Position numbers and translations under genes: made by a program. A stretch of DNA of 64,000 bases from positions 186,001 to 250,000 of the forward strand of contig NZ_JBGCCU010000015.1 in NCBI RefSeq assembly GCF_041261445.1, given 5' to 3'. Positions 16,162-23,905 of the stretch are shown one piece after another (position 1 is the first letter of the stretch; each line of letters opens with the position of its first letter). The notes under the pieces are model-generated. The model did no database searches and had not been told where the DNA came from. It saw only the letters and a list, made by a program, of their open reading frames with translations. This DNA is from Catenulispora sp. EB89 (lineage in GTDB: Bacteria > Actinomycetota > Actinomycetes > Streptomycetales > Catenulisporaceae).

Positions 16162-16953
16162 TCAGTCCCGCACCAGCTCCCACAACCGGGCCCAGTCCTC
16201 GGCCGCCAGGTCCTTGGGCAGGGCCCGGGCCGGGATCCGGCTCCACCGGACCCACTCCCGCAGCTCCGCGCGCCGCACCCGCCCGGTGCGGCCGATCATG
16301 TCCTCCAGCCCGCGCCCCGGCGCCTGGAAGACCTGCTTCACAAAGGCCTGATACCCCTGGCGGCCGTCGACCAGCGGCACGGCCCGCCGGTGCATCAGCA
16401 GCAGCCCGGCGTCCACCGACGGCACCGGCCGGAACGCGGAAGCCGGGATCCGCCGCACCAGGCGGAAGTCGTACCACGGCCACCACGCGGCGGTGAGCAT
16501 GCTCGCCCCGCCGACCCCGGCCCGGCGCCGTGCCACCTCCCACTGCACGATCAGCACCGCGCTGCTCCATCCGCGCTCGGACAGCAGCTTCCTGATGATC
16601 GCCGTCGTGAGGTGGAACGGCACGTTGCCGACGATCATGTGCGGCGCGGCCGGGAAGCGGTGGCGCAGGACGTCGGCCTGCCTGACGTCCACGCTGTCCA
16701 CGCCGTCGTCGCCGAAGTGCCGCTGGAGCCGCCGCACCCGCCGCGGATCGATCTCCAGCGCCGTGACCGGCCGGTTCAGCCGCGACAACGGTCCGGTGAG
16801 GGCGCCGTCGCCGGCCCCGAGCTCGATGATCGGGCCCCGCGTCTCGTCCCGGACCAGCCGTTGGATGGCGGCGATCAGCGCGGGATCGGCCAGGAAGTTC
16901 TGGCCGAGTTCGTGGCGTCCACCAAGGAATTCAGAAGTCTTCTGGTACTGCAT
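16162..16953 (-). CDS. erm: Erm-type 23S rRNA adenine N6-methyltransferase
   Basis: 263 residues of the KsgA/Erm family. The N-terminal HELGQNFLADPALIAAIQRLV, SAM motif I IIELGAGDGALTGPLSRL (about residues 41-58), acidic loop LEIDPRRVRRLQRHF and catalytic GNVPFHLTTAIIRKLL (N-V-P-F, with adenine-stacking Phe) favour Erm over KsgA, which has NLPY. Erm enzymes dimethylate A2058 of 23S rRNA and give resistance to macrolides, lincosamides and streptogramin B. I chose ATG 16953, preceded by CGGAG. GTG 16995 is in frame but lies in the hairpin that masks this RBS. A 12-codon leader ORF upstream suggests attenuation control. The gene stands alone after the cobN terminator. No antibiotic biosynthesis gene is nearby. 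Confidence 0.9.
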   Translation of the reverse strand: MQYQKTSEFLGGRHELGQNFLADPALIAAIQRLVRDETRGPIIELGAGDGALTGPLSRLNRPVTALEIDPRRVRRLQRHFGDDGVDSVDVRQADVLRHRFPAAPHMIVGNVPFHLTTAIIRKLLSERGWSSAVLIVQWEVARRRAGVGGASMLTAAWWPWYDFRLVRRIPASAFRPVPSVDAGLLLMHRRAVPLVDGRQGYQAFVKQVFQAPGRGLEDMIGRTGRVRRAELREWVRWSRIPARALPKDLAAEDWARLWELVRD

Positions 16954-16995
16954 GTGCTGCTCCGCGGCTCGCTCGCGATCGAAGCCGGGCAGCAC
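16954..16995 (-). promoter_or_regulatory. RBS-masking hairpin in the erm leader
   Basis: On the reverse strand GTGCTGC (16995-16989) pairs perfectly with GCAGCAC (16960-16954), the bases directly before the erm ATG. The inner CGGCTTCG and CGAGCCG also pair with one bulge. The arm between them contains the CGGAG ribosome-binding site. When folded, the structure should hide the erm start. An upstream alternative pairing (GGCGGG near 17060 with CCCGCC near 17035) begins at the leader stop codon, as in translational attenuators. Confidence 0.6.
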
Positions 16996-17062
16996 TGAGC
17001 GGCCGCACCGGCAGGGACTCGGATGCGGCGGGAATCGCAGATCAGGGGATCGCTACCCGCCG

Positions 17063-17101
17063 TCAGAGGCGGATGCGAATGAACAGCGCGTTGCAACACA
17101 T
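17063..17101 (-). CDS. erm leader peptide, 12 residues (MCCNALFIRIRL)
   Basis: A small ORF from ATG 17101 to TGA 17063, 109 bases before the erm ATG, encodes MCCNALFIRIRL. Residues 9-11 are Arg-Ile-Arg, the plus-x-plus pattern at which macrolide-bound ribosomes are known to stall in several erm leader peptides. Stalling here would cover the first arm of the downstream hairpins and free the erm RBS. Its own RBS is weak (CTAGG/GGCTCC), and GTG 17107 is an alternative start. The peptide is inferred from position, motif and RNA folding, not from similarity to a named leader. Confidence 0.55.
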   Translation of the reverse strand: MCCNALFIRIRL

Positions 17102-17122
17102 GGTCACGGAGCCTAGCAAGCA

Positions 17123-17157
17123 CCCCGCCGGATCTTCCTGTCATTTATCCGGCGGGG
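17123..17157 (-). terminator. Terminator after cobN
   Basis: An 11-bp perfect stem, CCCCGCCGGAT (17123-17133) with ATCCGGCGGGG (17147-17157), has a 13-base loop. It starts 10 bases after the cobN stop on the reverse strand and lies before the erm leader peptide, separating the two transcription units. Confidence 0.7.
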
Positions 17158-17166
17158 AAGGTGGCG

Positions 17167-20100
17167 TCACTCCCCTTCGAGCTCGCCTTCCAGCTCCAGG
17201 AACACCTGGCGCAGCCCGTCCAGCGTCTGCTCCTCCGGCTCGGCCCACAGCCCGCGCTCGGCGGCCTCCAACAGCCGTTCGGAGATCCCGCGCAGCGCCC
17301 ACGGGTTCGAGCGCTCCATGAACGCGCGGTTCGTCTCGTCGAAGACGTAGGTCTGCGCCAACTGCTCGTACATCCAGTCGTCCACGACCCCGGCGGTGGC
17401 GTCGTAGCCGAACAGGTAGTCGACCGTCGCGGCCAGTTCGAAGGCGCCCTTGTAGCCGTGCCGCTGCATCGCCGCCACCCACCGCGGGTTCACCACGCGG
17501 GCCCGGAACACCCGGTGCGTCTCCTCGGCCAGCGTCCGGGTCCGGACGGCCTCCGGCACCGCCGAGTCGCCGACGTACGCCGCCGGCGAGGTGCCGGTCA
17601 GCGAACGCACCATCGCCACCATGCCGCCGTGGTACTGGAAGTAGTCGTCGGAGTCGACGATGTCGTGCTCGCGGTTGTCCTGGTTCTTCGCCGCGACCTG
17701 GATGCGCCGGAAGGAGTTCTCCATGTCGCCGCGCGCCTCGCGGCCGTCCAGGCCCCGGCCGTAGGCGTAGCCGCCCCAGACCGCGTAGACCTCGGCGAGG
17801 TCGGCGTCGGTGCGCCAGTCGCGGGCGTCGATCAGCGGCAGCAGGCCGGCCCCGTACGCCCCGGGCTTGGAGCCGAACACGCGCGTGGTGGCGCGGCGGC
17901 GGTCGCCGTGCGCGGCGGTGTCGGCGTCGGCGTGCGCCCGGACGTAGTTGTCCGCGGCGGTTTCGTCGAGCTCTGCGACAGCCTGGACGGCGTCATCAAT
18001 GAGCGCGATGACGTGCGGGAAGGCGTCACGGAAGAATCCTGAGATACGAACCGTGACATCGATGCGCGGCCGGCCCAGCTCGGCGACCGGCACCACTTCG
18101 AAGCCGGTGACCCGGCGCGAGGCCTCGTCCCACACCGGACGGCAGCCGAGCAGGTGCAGGATCTCGGCGATGTCGTCGCCCTGGGTCCGCATCGCCGAGG
18201 TGCCCCAGACGGTCAGGCCGACCGAGCGCGGGTACTCGCCGGTGTCGGCGAGGTGGCGCGCGATCAGCGACTCAGCGAGGGCCACGCCGACGTCCCAGGC
18301 GTTGCGCGAGGGGATGGCCTTCGGGTCGACGGAGTAGAAGTTGCGGCCGGTCGGCAGAACACTGACAAGCCCCCGAGTCGGGGCGCCGGAGGGGCCGGCC
18401 GCGATGTAGCGGCCGTCGAGGGCGCGCATTACGTTGGCGATCTCGTCGGTGGTGCGGGCCAGGCGCGGGACGAGTTCGGTGGCGGCGAAGCGCAGGACGG
18501 CCGCGATCTCCGATGCCTCCGATGCCGGCTCTTCTTCCGCTGCCGGCGCTACTGCCGACCCCGCCGCGCGGGCCTGCGCCGCAGCGCCGAGCACCGCATC
18601 GCAGACCCCTGGCACCGCCGCCGGATCCCAGCCCTGTGCGGCCAGCGCGTCCACCAGCCGCCGGGCCAGTTTCTCCAGCAGGTCCACGGCATCGGACGCG
18701 GACCGGGCCGGCGCCCCGTCGTCGCCGGCCAGTTCCGCCAGCAGCTCCGGCACCTTCACCGCCGCCCCCGGCTCGGCGAGCAGCACCTGCTCGTCGAGCC
18801 CGACGTACGCCGCCAACGCCTGCCGCAACCCGGTGACCGCGCCGTTCACCCCGCCGAAGACCTGCTTGGCGCGCAGGATCGCCAGCACGTCGGCGACCAG
18901 CTCCTCGCCCTCCGGTGCGCGCCCGAGGATGTGCAGCCCGTCGCGGATCTGCACGTCCTTGATCTCGCACAGGTACCCGTCCAGGTGCAGCACGAAGTCG
19001 TCGAAGTCGCCGTCGTCGGGCTGCCGGTCGACGTCCCCGTGCAGGATCGCGGCCAGGTCGTGGTGCAGCTGCGCGGCGCGGATCAGGGTCCAGATCTGCG
19101 CGCGCACCGCCGGCGTCTTGTCCGGGTCCAGCGCCTGCACGGTCGCGTACTCGTCGAGCAGCTGCTCCAGCTTGGCCAGGTCGCCGTAGGTGTCGGCGCG
19201 GGCCATCGGCGGCATCAGGTGGTCCACGACGGTGGCGTGCCCGCGCCGCTTGGCCTGCGTGCCCTCGCCGGGATCGTTGACGATGAACGGGTACACCAGC
19301 GGCAGCTCGCCGAGGACGGCGTCCGGGGCGCAGGACTCTGACAAGCCCAGTCCCTTGCCGGGGAGCCATTCCAGCGTGCCGTGCTTGCCCAGGTGCACCA
19401 CGGCGTCCGCGCCGAAGCTGTGCTCCAGCCAGCGGTAGGCGGCCAGGTAGTGGTGGCTCGGCGGCAGGTCGGGGTCGTGGTAGATGGCGATCGGGTTCTC
19501 GCCGAAGCCGCGCGGGGGCTGGATCATCAGCAGGATGTTGTCGAACTGGAGCGAGGCCAGGACGATGTCGTCGCCGTCCACGTAGAGCGCGCCGGGCGGC
19601 TCGCCCCAGTGCCGGCGGATGCCCTCGCGCAGGTCCTCGGGGAGCGAGGCGAACCAGGACTCGTAGTCACGCAGCGGGACGCGCGCGGGCGCCGCGGCCA
19701 GCTGCTCCTCGGTGAGCCATTCGACGTCGTGGCCGCCGGCCGCGATCAGGCGGTGGATGAGCTGGTCGCCGTCGTCGGGGAAGTCGCCCACGGTGTAGCC
19801 GGCCGCGCGCAGCGCGTGCAGCAGGCGGACGGCGCTGGCCGGGGTGTCGAGGCCGACGGCGTTGCCGACGCGCGCGTGCTTGGTCGGGTAGGAGGACAGG
19901 ACGAGCGCGAGCTTCTTGTCGCGGTTGGGGATGCCGCGCAGGGCGGCGTGCCGGTAGGCGATGCCGGCCAGGCGTGCGGCGCGTTCTTCGTCGGCGACGT
20001 AGACCGGGATGTCCGCCTCTGAGTCCTGGCCCCGGCCGGTCTCCTTGAAGGAGAAGGGGACGGCGATCAGGCGGCCGTCGAATTCCGGGATGGCGACCTG

Positions 20101-20937
20101 CATCGCGGCGTCCATCGGCGTGAGGGCCGCGTCAGAGTCCTGCCATGCCTGGCGGGAGGAGGTGAGACAGAGCCCTTGGATGACCGGGACGTCCAGGGCG
20201 GCCAGCGCGCCGACGTCCCAGGCGTCCTCGTCGCCGCCGGCGCTGGCGTCCGCGGCGGTGGCGCCGCCTCCGGCCAGGACGGTGACCACGAGCGTGTCGC
20301 AGCGGCCGAGGAGTTCAACGAGGCCCTTGCCGGCGTCGTCGGACAGGCCGCGCAGGGAGCCGCAGTAGACGGGGAGGGCGTTGGCGCCGCGGATTTCGAG
20401 TGCCTCGGCGAGGGTGTCGACGAAAGCCGTGTTGCCGGAGAGCTCGTGGGCCCGGTAGAAGACGATGCCGACCGTGGGCCGTCCCTCGCGCTGCTCGCGG
20501 TCGCCGTGGACGCCGAATTCCGGCATGGCCTGCGGCGCCTCGAAGCCCTCGCCGCCGCCCAGGACCGTGTCGGTGAGGAAGTTCGCGAGCTGTTCGAGAT
20601 TGCCCGGGCCGCCGGCGGTGAGGTACTTGAGCGCGTCGGTCACCACGCCGCCGGGCACCGTCGAGAGCGCCATGAGCTCGGCGTCCGGCTCGGCCTCGCC
20701 GCCGAGGACGACCGCCGGCAGGCCGCTGGCGGTGATCGCCTCGACCAGCCAGCGCCACGGCCGGTGGCCGCCGAGGAGCCGGAGGACGGCGACGTCAGCC
20801 CCGGCCTCGCCCAGCAGGCGCGCGAGGGCGTCGGGGTCGAGGCGCGCCGGGTTGGCGGTGCGGTAGGGGGCGCCGCAGGCATGGGCGGCCAGGAGTTCGG
20901 TGTCGGCTGTCGACAACAACAGAACGCGCGCGGGCAT
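17167..20937 (-). CDS. cobN: Cobaltochelatase large subunit CobN
   Basis: The 1256-residue ATP-dependent chelatase subunit (CobN/BchH family) inserts cobalt into hydrogenobyrinate a,c-diamide in aerobic B12 synthesis. The N-terminus (MPARVLLLSTADTELLAAHA) is the usual tetrapyrrole-binding start. The core shows RPTVGIVFYRAHELSGNTAF, DTLVVTVLAGGG, LALVLSSYPTKHARVGNAVG, HLGKHGTLEWLPGKGLGLS and YPFIVNDPGEGTQAKRRGHA, all conserved in CobN. The C-terminal half has SLIARHLADTGEYPRSVGLTVWGTSAMRT and the closing region ending EQTLDGLRQVFLELEGE. A short Ala/Glu-rich insert (about residues 795-815, AAEEEPASEASE) is probably disordered. The AAA+ partners (CobS/T or ChlI/D-like) are not in the window. A cobalamin riboswitch precedes it, so expression should fall when B12 is plentiful. 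Confidence 0.97.
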   Translation of the reverse strand: MPARVLLLSTADTELLAAHACGAPYRTANPARLDPDALARLLGEAGADVAVLRLLGGHRPWRWLVEAITASGLPAVVLGGEAEPDAELMALSTVPGGVVTDALKYLTAGGPGNLEQLANFLTDTVLGGGEGFEAPQAMPEFGVHGDREQREGRPTVGIVFYRAHELSGNTAFVDTLAEALEIRGANALPVYCGSLRGLSDDAGKGLVELLGRCDTLVVTVLAGGGATAADASAGGDEDAWDVGALAALDVPVIQGLCLTSSRQAWQDSDAALTPMDAAMQVAIPEFDGRLIAVPFSFKETGRGQDSEADIPVYVADEERAARLAGIAYRHAALRGIPNRDKKLALVLSSYPTKHARVGNAVGLDTPASAVRLLHALRAAGYTVGDFPDDGDQLIHRLIAAGGHDVEWLTEEQLAAAPARVPLRDYESWFASLPEDLREGIRRHWGEPPGALYVDGDDIVLASLQFDNILLMIQPPRGFGENPIAIYHDPDLPPSHHYLAAYRWLEHSFGADAVVHLGKHGTLEWLPGKGLGLSESCAPDAVLGELPLVYPFIVNDPGEGTQAKRRGHATVVDHLMPPMARADTYGDLAKLEQLLDEYATVQALDPDKTPAVRAQIWTLIRAAQLHHDLAAILHGDVDRQPDDGDFDDFVLHLDGYLCEIKDVQIRDGLHILGRAPEGEELVADVLAILRAKQVFGGVNGAVTGLRQALAAYVGLDEQVLLAEPGAAVKVPELLAELAGDDGAPARSASDAVDLLEKLARRLVDALAAQGWDPAAVPGVCDAVLGAAAQARAAGSAVAPAAEEEPASEASEIAAVLRFAATELVPRLARTTDEIANVMRALDGRYIAAGPSGAPTRGLVSVLPTGRNFYSVDPKAIPSRNAWDVGVALAESLIARHLADTGEYPRSVGLTVWGTSAMRTQGDDIAEILHLLGCRPVWDEASRRVTGFEVVPVAELGRPRIDVTVRISGFFRDAFPHVIALIDDAVQAVAELDETAADNYVRAHADADTAAHGDRRRATTRVFGSKPGAYGAGLLPLIDARDWRTDADLAEVYAVWGGYAYGRGLDGREARGDMENSFRRIQVAAKNQDNREHDIVDSDDYFQYHGGMVAMVRSLTGTSPAAYVGDSAVPEAVRTRTLAEETHRVFRARVVNPRWVAAMQRHGYKGAFELAATVDYLFGYDATAGVVDDWMYEQLAQTYVFDETNRAFMERSNPWALRGISERLLEAAERGLWAEPEEQTLDGLRQVFLELEGELEGE

Positions 20938-20946
20938 GCGACGGCA

Positions 20947-20973
20947 CTTCCTCTCGCGGAGTCCGCGCTCCGC
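20947..20973 (-). promoter_or_regulatory. Hairpin and RBS just before cobN
   Basis: On the reverse strand GCGGAG (20973-20968) pairs with CTCCGC (20961-20956), directly followed by the AGAGGAAG ribosome-binding site (20954-20947). Its position between the riboswitch and the start suggests it takes part in switching RBS access (translational control), not termination. No T-run follows. Confidence 0.45.
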
Positions 20974-20989
20974 CTCGGGCTGATGTGGG

Positions 20990-21120
20990 GTGCGGACGGC
21001 AGGCAGTTCCTGGCTCGCGGGGGTGGGCCGCTCACAGTTGCGGGACAGCGCCCGATTCGCACGGGCTTCCTGGACTGTCGTCTTGGTGGACAGTGTGCCA
21101 GATCCGCGGTGCTGCGAAGT
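20990..21120 (-). ncRNA. Cobalamin (B12) riboswitch controlling cobN
   Basis: On the reverse strand, in order, are a GGAAGCCCGTGCGAATCGGGC stem-loop (21070-21050), the CTGTCCCGCAACTGT core (about 21048-21034) and the B12 box GAGCCAGGAACTGCCTGCCG (21017-20998). These are the conserved elements of class-I cobalamin aptamers, in the correct order and spacing. It lies about 50 bases before the cobN ATG and after the cbiB stop (21156), so it controls cobN alone and not cbiB. Outer P1 boundaries are approximate. Confidence 0.92.
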
Positions 21121-21155
21121 CCGGGTGGTGGGTGGCAGCTCAGCGGCTCAGCGGC

Positions 21156-22109
21156 TCAGCGGCCGGGCCGTCGACGCGCCGTGACGACGTTCGCCAGACG
21201 TGCCGCGGCGGCGACCGAGGCGAGCCCGACTGTGGCGGACAACACTGCGGCCCGCCGAATGTCTGCGACGCGCGGCGCACGACCGCTCCCCATGACCGGC
21301 CGATCCTCGACGACATCGCCGTACGTATTCATCCCCCCGAGCCGCACTCCCAGCGCCCCGGCCGCAGAAGCCTCGCACCGCCCGGCATTCGGACTGGGAT
21401 GCCGCGCCCCATCGCGTCGCAGAACACTGAGCGTGCGCGACGGGCTGCCGCCGACGACCGGCGCCACCGCGACCGTCACGGCACCGGTGAAGCGTGCGGG
21501 AACCCAGTTGAGGACGTCGTCGAGGCGCGCGGAGGCCCACCCGAAGTTGCGGTACTTGGTGTTGCGGTAGCCGACCATCGCATCGAGCGTGTTCGACGCC
21601 CGATACGCCAGCAACCCCGGAATCCCCGCCACCGCACCCCAGAACAGCGGCGCCACCACGGCATCAGACGTGTTCTCAGCCACCGACTCCACAACAGCCC
21701 GCGCAATCTGATCGGCATCGAGCCCCCGCGGATCGCGCCCACACAGATGCGGCAACCGCTCCCGAGCCGCCGCAAGGTCGCCGGCCTCCAACGACTCCCC
21801 GATCGCCGCCGCCTCCCGCCGCAACGACGTGCCACCAAGCACGGTCCAGGTAGCAGCGGCGGTCAACACGGTCCCCGCCACCGGCCCCCGCCCAACACGC
21901 TCCGCCGCAACCCCCAAGGCACCCGCCCCGGCCACAAGCACGCCCGCGTAGGCGACGCCGGCAACGCGCGAATCGGCATACAGCACCCGCCGCACCCCCG
22001 AAGCCACCCGCCCGAACCCCGCCACAGGATGCCCCCGCCGCGGATCGCCGAAGTACCAATCGGCGGCGAAACCGAGTGCCAGCCCGACCGCGCGGGAGGA
22101 AGATCGCAT
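21156..22109 (-). CDS. cobD: Adenosylcobinamide-phosphate synthase CbiB/CobD
   Basis: The 317-residue integral membrane enzyme attaches (R)-1-amino-2-propanol (or its phosphate) to adenosylcobyric acid. It shows the family N-terminal motif ADWYFGDPRRGHPVAGFGRV (about residues 16-35), RAVVESVAENTSDAVVAPLFWGAVAGIPG with the conserved ENTSDA, then NTLDAMVGYRNTKYRNFGWASARLDDVLNWVPARFT and the C-terminal SPNAGRCEASAAGALGVRLGG. All are typical. About four to five hydrophobic segments are visible. The gene is upstream of cobN on the same strand, 218 bases away with the riboswitch between. Its own upstream region is the repeat-rich non-coding stretch, and I found no second riboswitch there. Confidence 0.95.
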   Translation of the reverse strand: MRSSSRAVGLALGFAADWYFGDPRRGHPVAGFGRVASGVRRVLYADSRVAGVAYAGVLVAGAGALGVAAERVGRGPVAGTVLTAAATWTVLGGTSLRREAAAIGESLEAGDLAAARERLPHLCGRDPRGLDADQIARAVVESVAENTSDAVVAPLFWGAVAGIPGLLAYRASNTLDAMVGYRNTKYRNFGWASARLDDVLNWVPARFTGAVTVAVAPVVGGSPSRTLSVLRRDGARHPSPNAGRCEASAAGALGVRLGGMNTYGDVVEDRPVMGSGRAPRVADIRRAAVLSATVGLASVAAAARLANVVTARRRPGR

Positions 22110-22315
22110 GGCGCCAATCTAGCGAGGGCGCTGGGCGATGGACCGACCGGTGCGCGCGGACCGCCGGATCCACACCGCTCGCACGGCACAGCCAGCCCGC
22201 CAGCGCCGCACCGCCGCAACTGGTGCCCGCCGACCGCCAGCCACCAATGCACCCCTGCGCCACCGCATCACCGCATCACCGCATCACCGCATTTGGTGCC
22301 CGCCTGCCCGCACGC

Positions 22316-22745
22316 GCCACCGCATTTACCTTCGCGATCCGCATCGCACCACGGCGCCGCTCGCCAGCTGCCCCGCCGCAACCCGCCGGACTACCGAGAC
22401 TTCGCGCCCATCCGCTGCACCCCTGCGCCGCCGCTCTCGCAATATGCCCACCCCGCCGCACTCGGCATCCCGCCGCCTGCGCCCGCCAGCAGCCCTCCGC
22501 ACTCAACCTGTGCACCGCCGCGCACAGCCGCCGCACGAAATGCCACCGCATTTGCCTTCGCGATCCGCATCGCACCACGGCGCCGCCCGCCAGCAGCCCT
22601 CCGCGCCCAGCCTATGCACCGCCGCGCACAGCCACCCCGCGAAATGCCACCACATTTGCCTTCGCGATCCGCAACTCACCGCAACGCCGCCCGCCAGCAG
22701 CCCACCGCGCTCAACCTATGCACCGCCGCGCAAAAGGCCACCGCC
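22316..22745. repeat. 104-bp tandem repeat array (three units plus a diverged one)
   Basis: The core GCCAGCAGCCC(T/A)CCGC occurs at 22485, 22589 and 22693, an exact 104-base period. Each is followed by a CTCAACCTGTGCACCGCCGCGCA-like stretch (GCCCAGCCTATG in one unit). TTCGCGATCCGCA recurs at 22557 and 22661 and, in a diverged first unit 122 bases earlier than the next core, at 22331. Because 104 is not a multiple of three, the array cannot encode a regular peptide repeat. Function unknown. Confidence 0.75.
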
Positions 22746-22947
22746 GCCTGCCCGCGCTGCCGAGCCTTCGCGCTCTGCCACTGACTCGCAGCCCACCGCC
22801 GTCGTTCTTCGCACCGGCCGCCGCTCTCGACTGTGGGCCTGATATCTGCTGGCCAGCTGCGACACCGCAGCCCTGCCCGCCGCCACGCAACCGCCCGCCG
22901 CGCGAACCCGCAACCCCCACCACCCCGAATCCCCCACCAACCCGCGT

Positions 22948-22953
22948 TACATT
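22948..22953 (+). promoter_or_regulatory. -10 hexamer (TACATT) of a probable leaderless transcript
   Basis: TACATT ends 6 bases before the GTG at 22960 and no Shine-Dalgarno sequence precedes that GTG. This spacing places transcription start at or next to the start codon, as in the many leaderless actinobacterial mRNAs. Confidence 0.45.
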
Positions 22954-22959
22954 AAGCAC

Positions 22960-23700
22960 GTGGGCACCGCCTTCCTCCTCCTGTCCGTCTTCCTGGCCTG
23001 CGCCGTCGAAGCCGTGGAAGCGCTCACCATCGTGCTCGCCGTCGGCCTGACGCGGGGCTGGCGCTCCGCGCTCCAGGGCGTCGCGGCCGGCCTTCTCCTG
23101 CTCGCGGTGGTCGTCGCCGCGCTCGGGCCGGCGCTCACCGTGTTGCCGCTCAAGACGCTGCGGCTCGTCGTCGGCGGGCTGTTGCTCACCTTCGGGCTCC
23201 AGTGGCTGCGCAAGGCGATCCTGCGCGCGTCCGGGTACAAGGACCTGCGCGACGAGGCCGCCGCCTACCAGCGCGAGATCAAGGCGGCGCAGGAGGCCGT
23301 CGCCTCGAAGAAGTCGCTCGTCGAGGACTGGTACGCCTTCACCCTCAGCTTCAAGGGCGTCGTCCTGGAGGGCCTGGAGGTGGCCTTCATCGCCCTCACC
23401 TTCGGCGCCAACCAGCACGACATCCCGCTCGCCGCGGTCGCGGCCGTGGCCGCGGTGCTCGCGGTGTGCGCGGCGGGGATCGCGATCAAGGCGCCGTTGG
23501 CCCGGGTGCCGGAGAACACCATGAAGTTCGCCGTCGGCGTGATGCTCACCGGCTTCGGCCTCTTCTGGGGTGCCGAAGGTGCCAGCGCCCACTGGCCCGG
23601 CAACGACGCCGCGCTCCCCCTCGTCCTCGCCTACATCCTGCTCGTCGCGCTCGGCGCCGTCTGGGCCCTGAAGAGAAGGCGCGCCGCGTGGGCAAACTGA
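22960..23700 (+). CDS. COG4280-like polytopic membrane protein
   Basis: 246 residues with about six hydrophobic helices arranged as two similar halves. The first begins VFLACAVEAVEALTIVLAVG, with paired acidic residues in a membrane helix (EAVEALT), and the second has GVVLEGLEVAFIALTFGAN, the same pattern (LEGLEV). The paired helices with buried Glu resemble cation-transport families of the TMEM165/FTR1 kind. I recognise it as the uncharacterised COG4280 type, and ion transport is only an inference. A charged cytosolic loop lies between the halves (DEAAAYQREIKAAQEAVASKK). It is probably leaderless. Its last 13 bases overlap a tiny membrane protein gene. Confidence 0.8.
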   Translation: MGTAFLLLSVFLACAVEAVEALTIVLAVGLTRGWRSALQGVAAGLLLLAVVVAALGPALTVLPLKTLRLVVGGLLLTFGLQWLRKAILRASGYKDLRDEAAAYQREIKAAQEAVASKKSLVEDWYAFTLSFKGVVLEGLEVAFIALTFGANQHDIPLAAVAAVAAVLAVCAAGIAIKAPLARVPENTMKFAVGVMLTGFGLFWGAEGASAHWPGNDAALPLVLAYILLVALGAVWALKRRRAAWAN

Positions 23701-23888
23701 AGTCCTTCGGGCTGTTCTGGTACGACTTCGTCGTCGGCGACGACCCGCTCGTCGCCGTCCTCGTCATCGCCGCCCTCGCCGGCACCGCCGCGCTCAGCAC
23801 GCAGACCACCGCGTCCTGGTGGCTCCTCCCGGTGATCGTCACCCTCGCGCTGGCGGCCACGCTCGCTCGCGCCGTGCGCAAGAAGTAA
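23688..23888 (+). CDS. Small two-helix membrane protein
   Basis: 66 residues from GTG 23688, overlapping the end of the COG4280 gene by 13 bases. The sequence begins GKLKSFGLFWYDFVVGDDP and has two hydrophobic stretches (about residues 21-37 and 43-60) and a basic end (ARAVRKK). An alternative ATG-initiated frame through the same bases exists upstream but overlaps the COG4280 gene fully. The overlap implies translational coupling and a role as a subunit or partner of the COG4280 protein. I do not know its function. Confidence 0.7.
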   Translation: MGKLKSFGLFWYDFVVGDDPLVAVLVIAALAGTAALSTQTTASWWLLPVIVTLALAATLARAVRKK

Positions 23889-23905
23889 GGCTCCTGCGAC
23901 GGGCT

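Larger units (their letters stand above)
22110..22959. other. Gene-free 850-base stretch
   Basis: Both flanking genes read away from this stretch. Long ORFs cross it in several frames but have only Pro/His/Arg/Ala-rich, low-complexity translations that change frame with the repeat period, so I do not call a gene. It contains runs of ACCGCATC (about 22264-22292) and the 104-bp tandem repeats annotated separately. The -10 of the COG4280 gene lies at its right end. Confidence 0.6.

Noticed and set aside
16875-17144. 89-codon reverse ORF (MTGRSGGVLARLRDH...) upstream of erm, with an RLR motif
   Set aside because: It overlaps the terminator stem at its start and runs through the erm leader and the erm start in another frame. 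The 12-codon ORF is a better leader candidate by position, though RLR here cannot be fully excluded.
18154-21570. Long forward frames opposite cobN (for example 18154-19341 and 20176-21570)
   Set aside because: They are antisense shadows of cobN with Gly/Arg/Val/Gln-rich translations and no motif, while cobN on the other strand is fully conserved.
22316-22745. CRISPR-like array
   Set aside because: The units are 104 bp and similar throughout, with no conserved short repeat separated by unique spacers and no cas genes.
22076-23050. 324-codon forward ORF over the tandem repeats
   Set aside because: It covers the 5' end of cbiB and of the COG4280 gene in wrong frames, its product is Pro/His/Arg low complexity, and the 104-bp period breaks any repeat frame.
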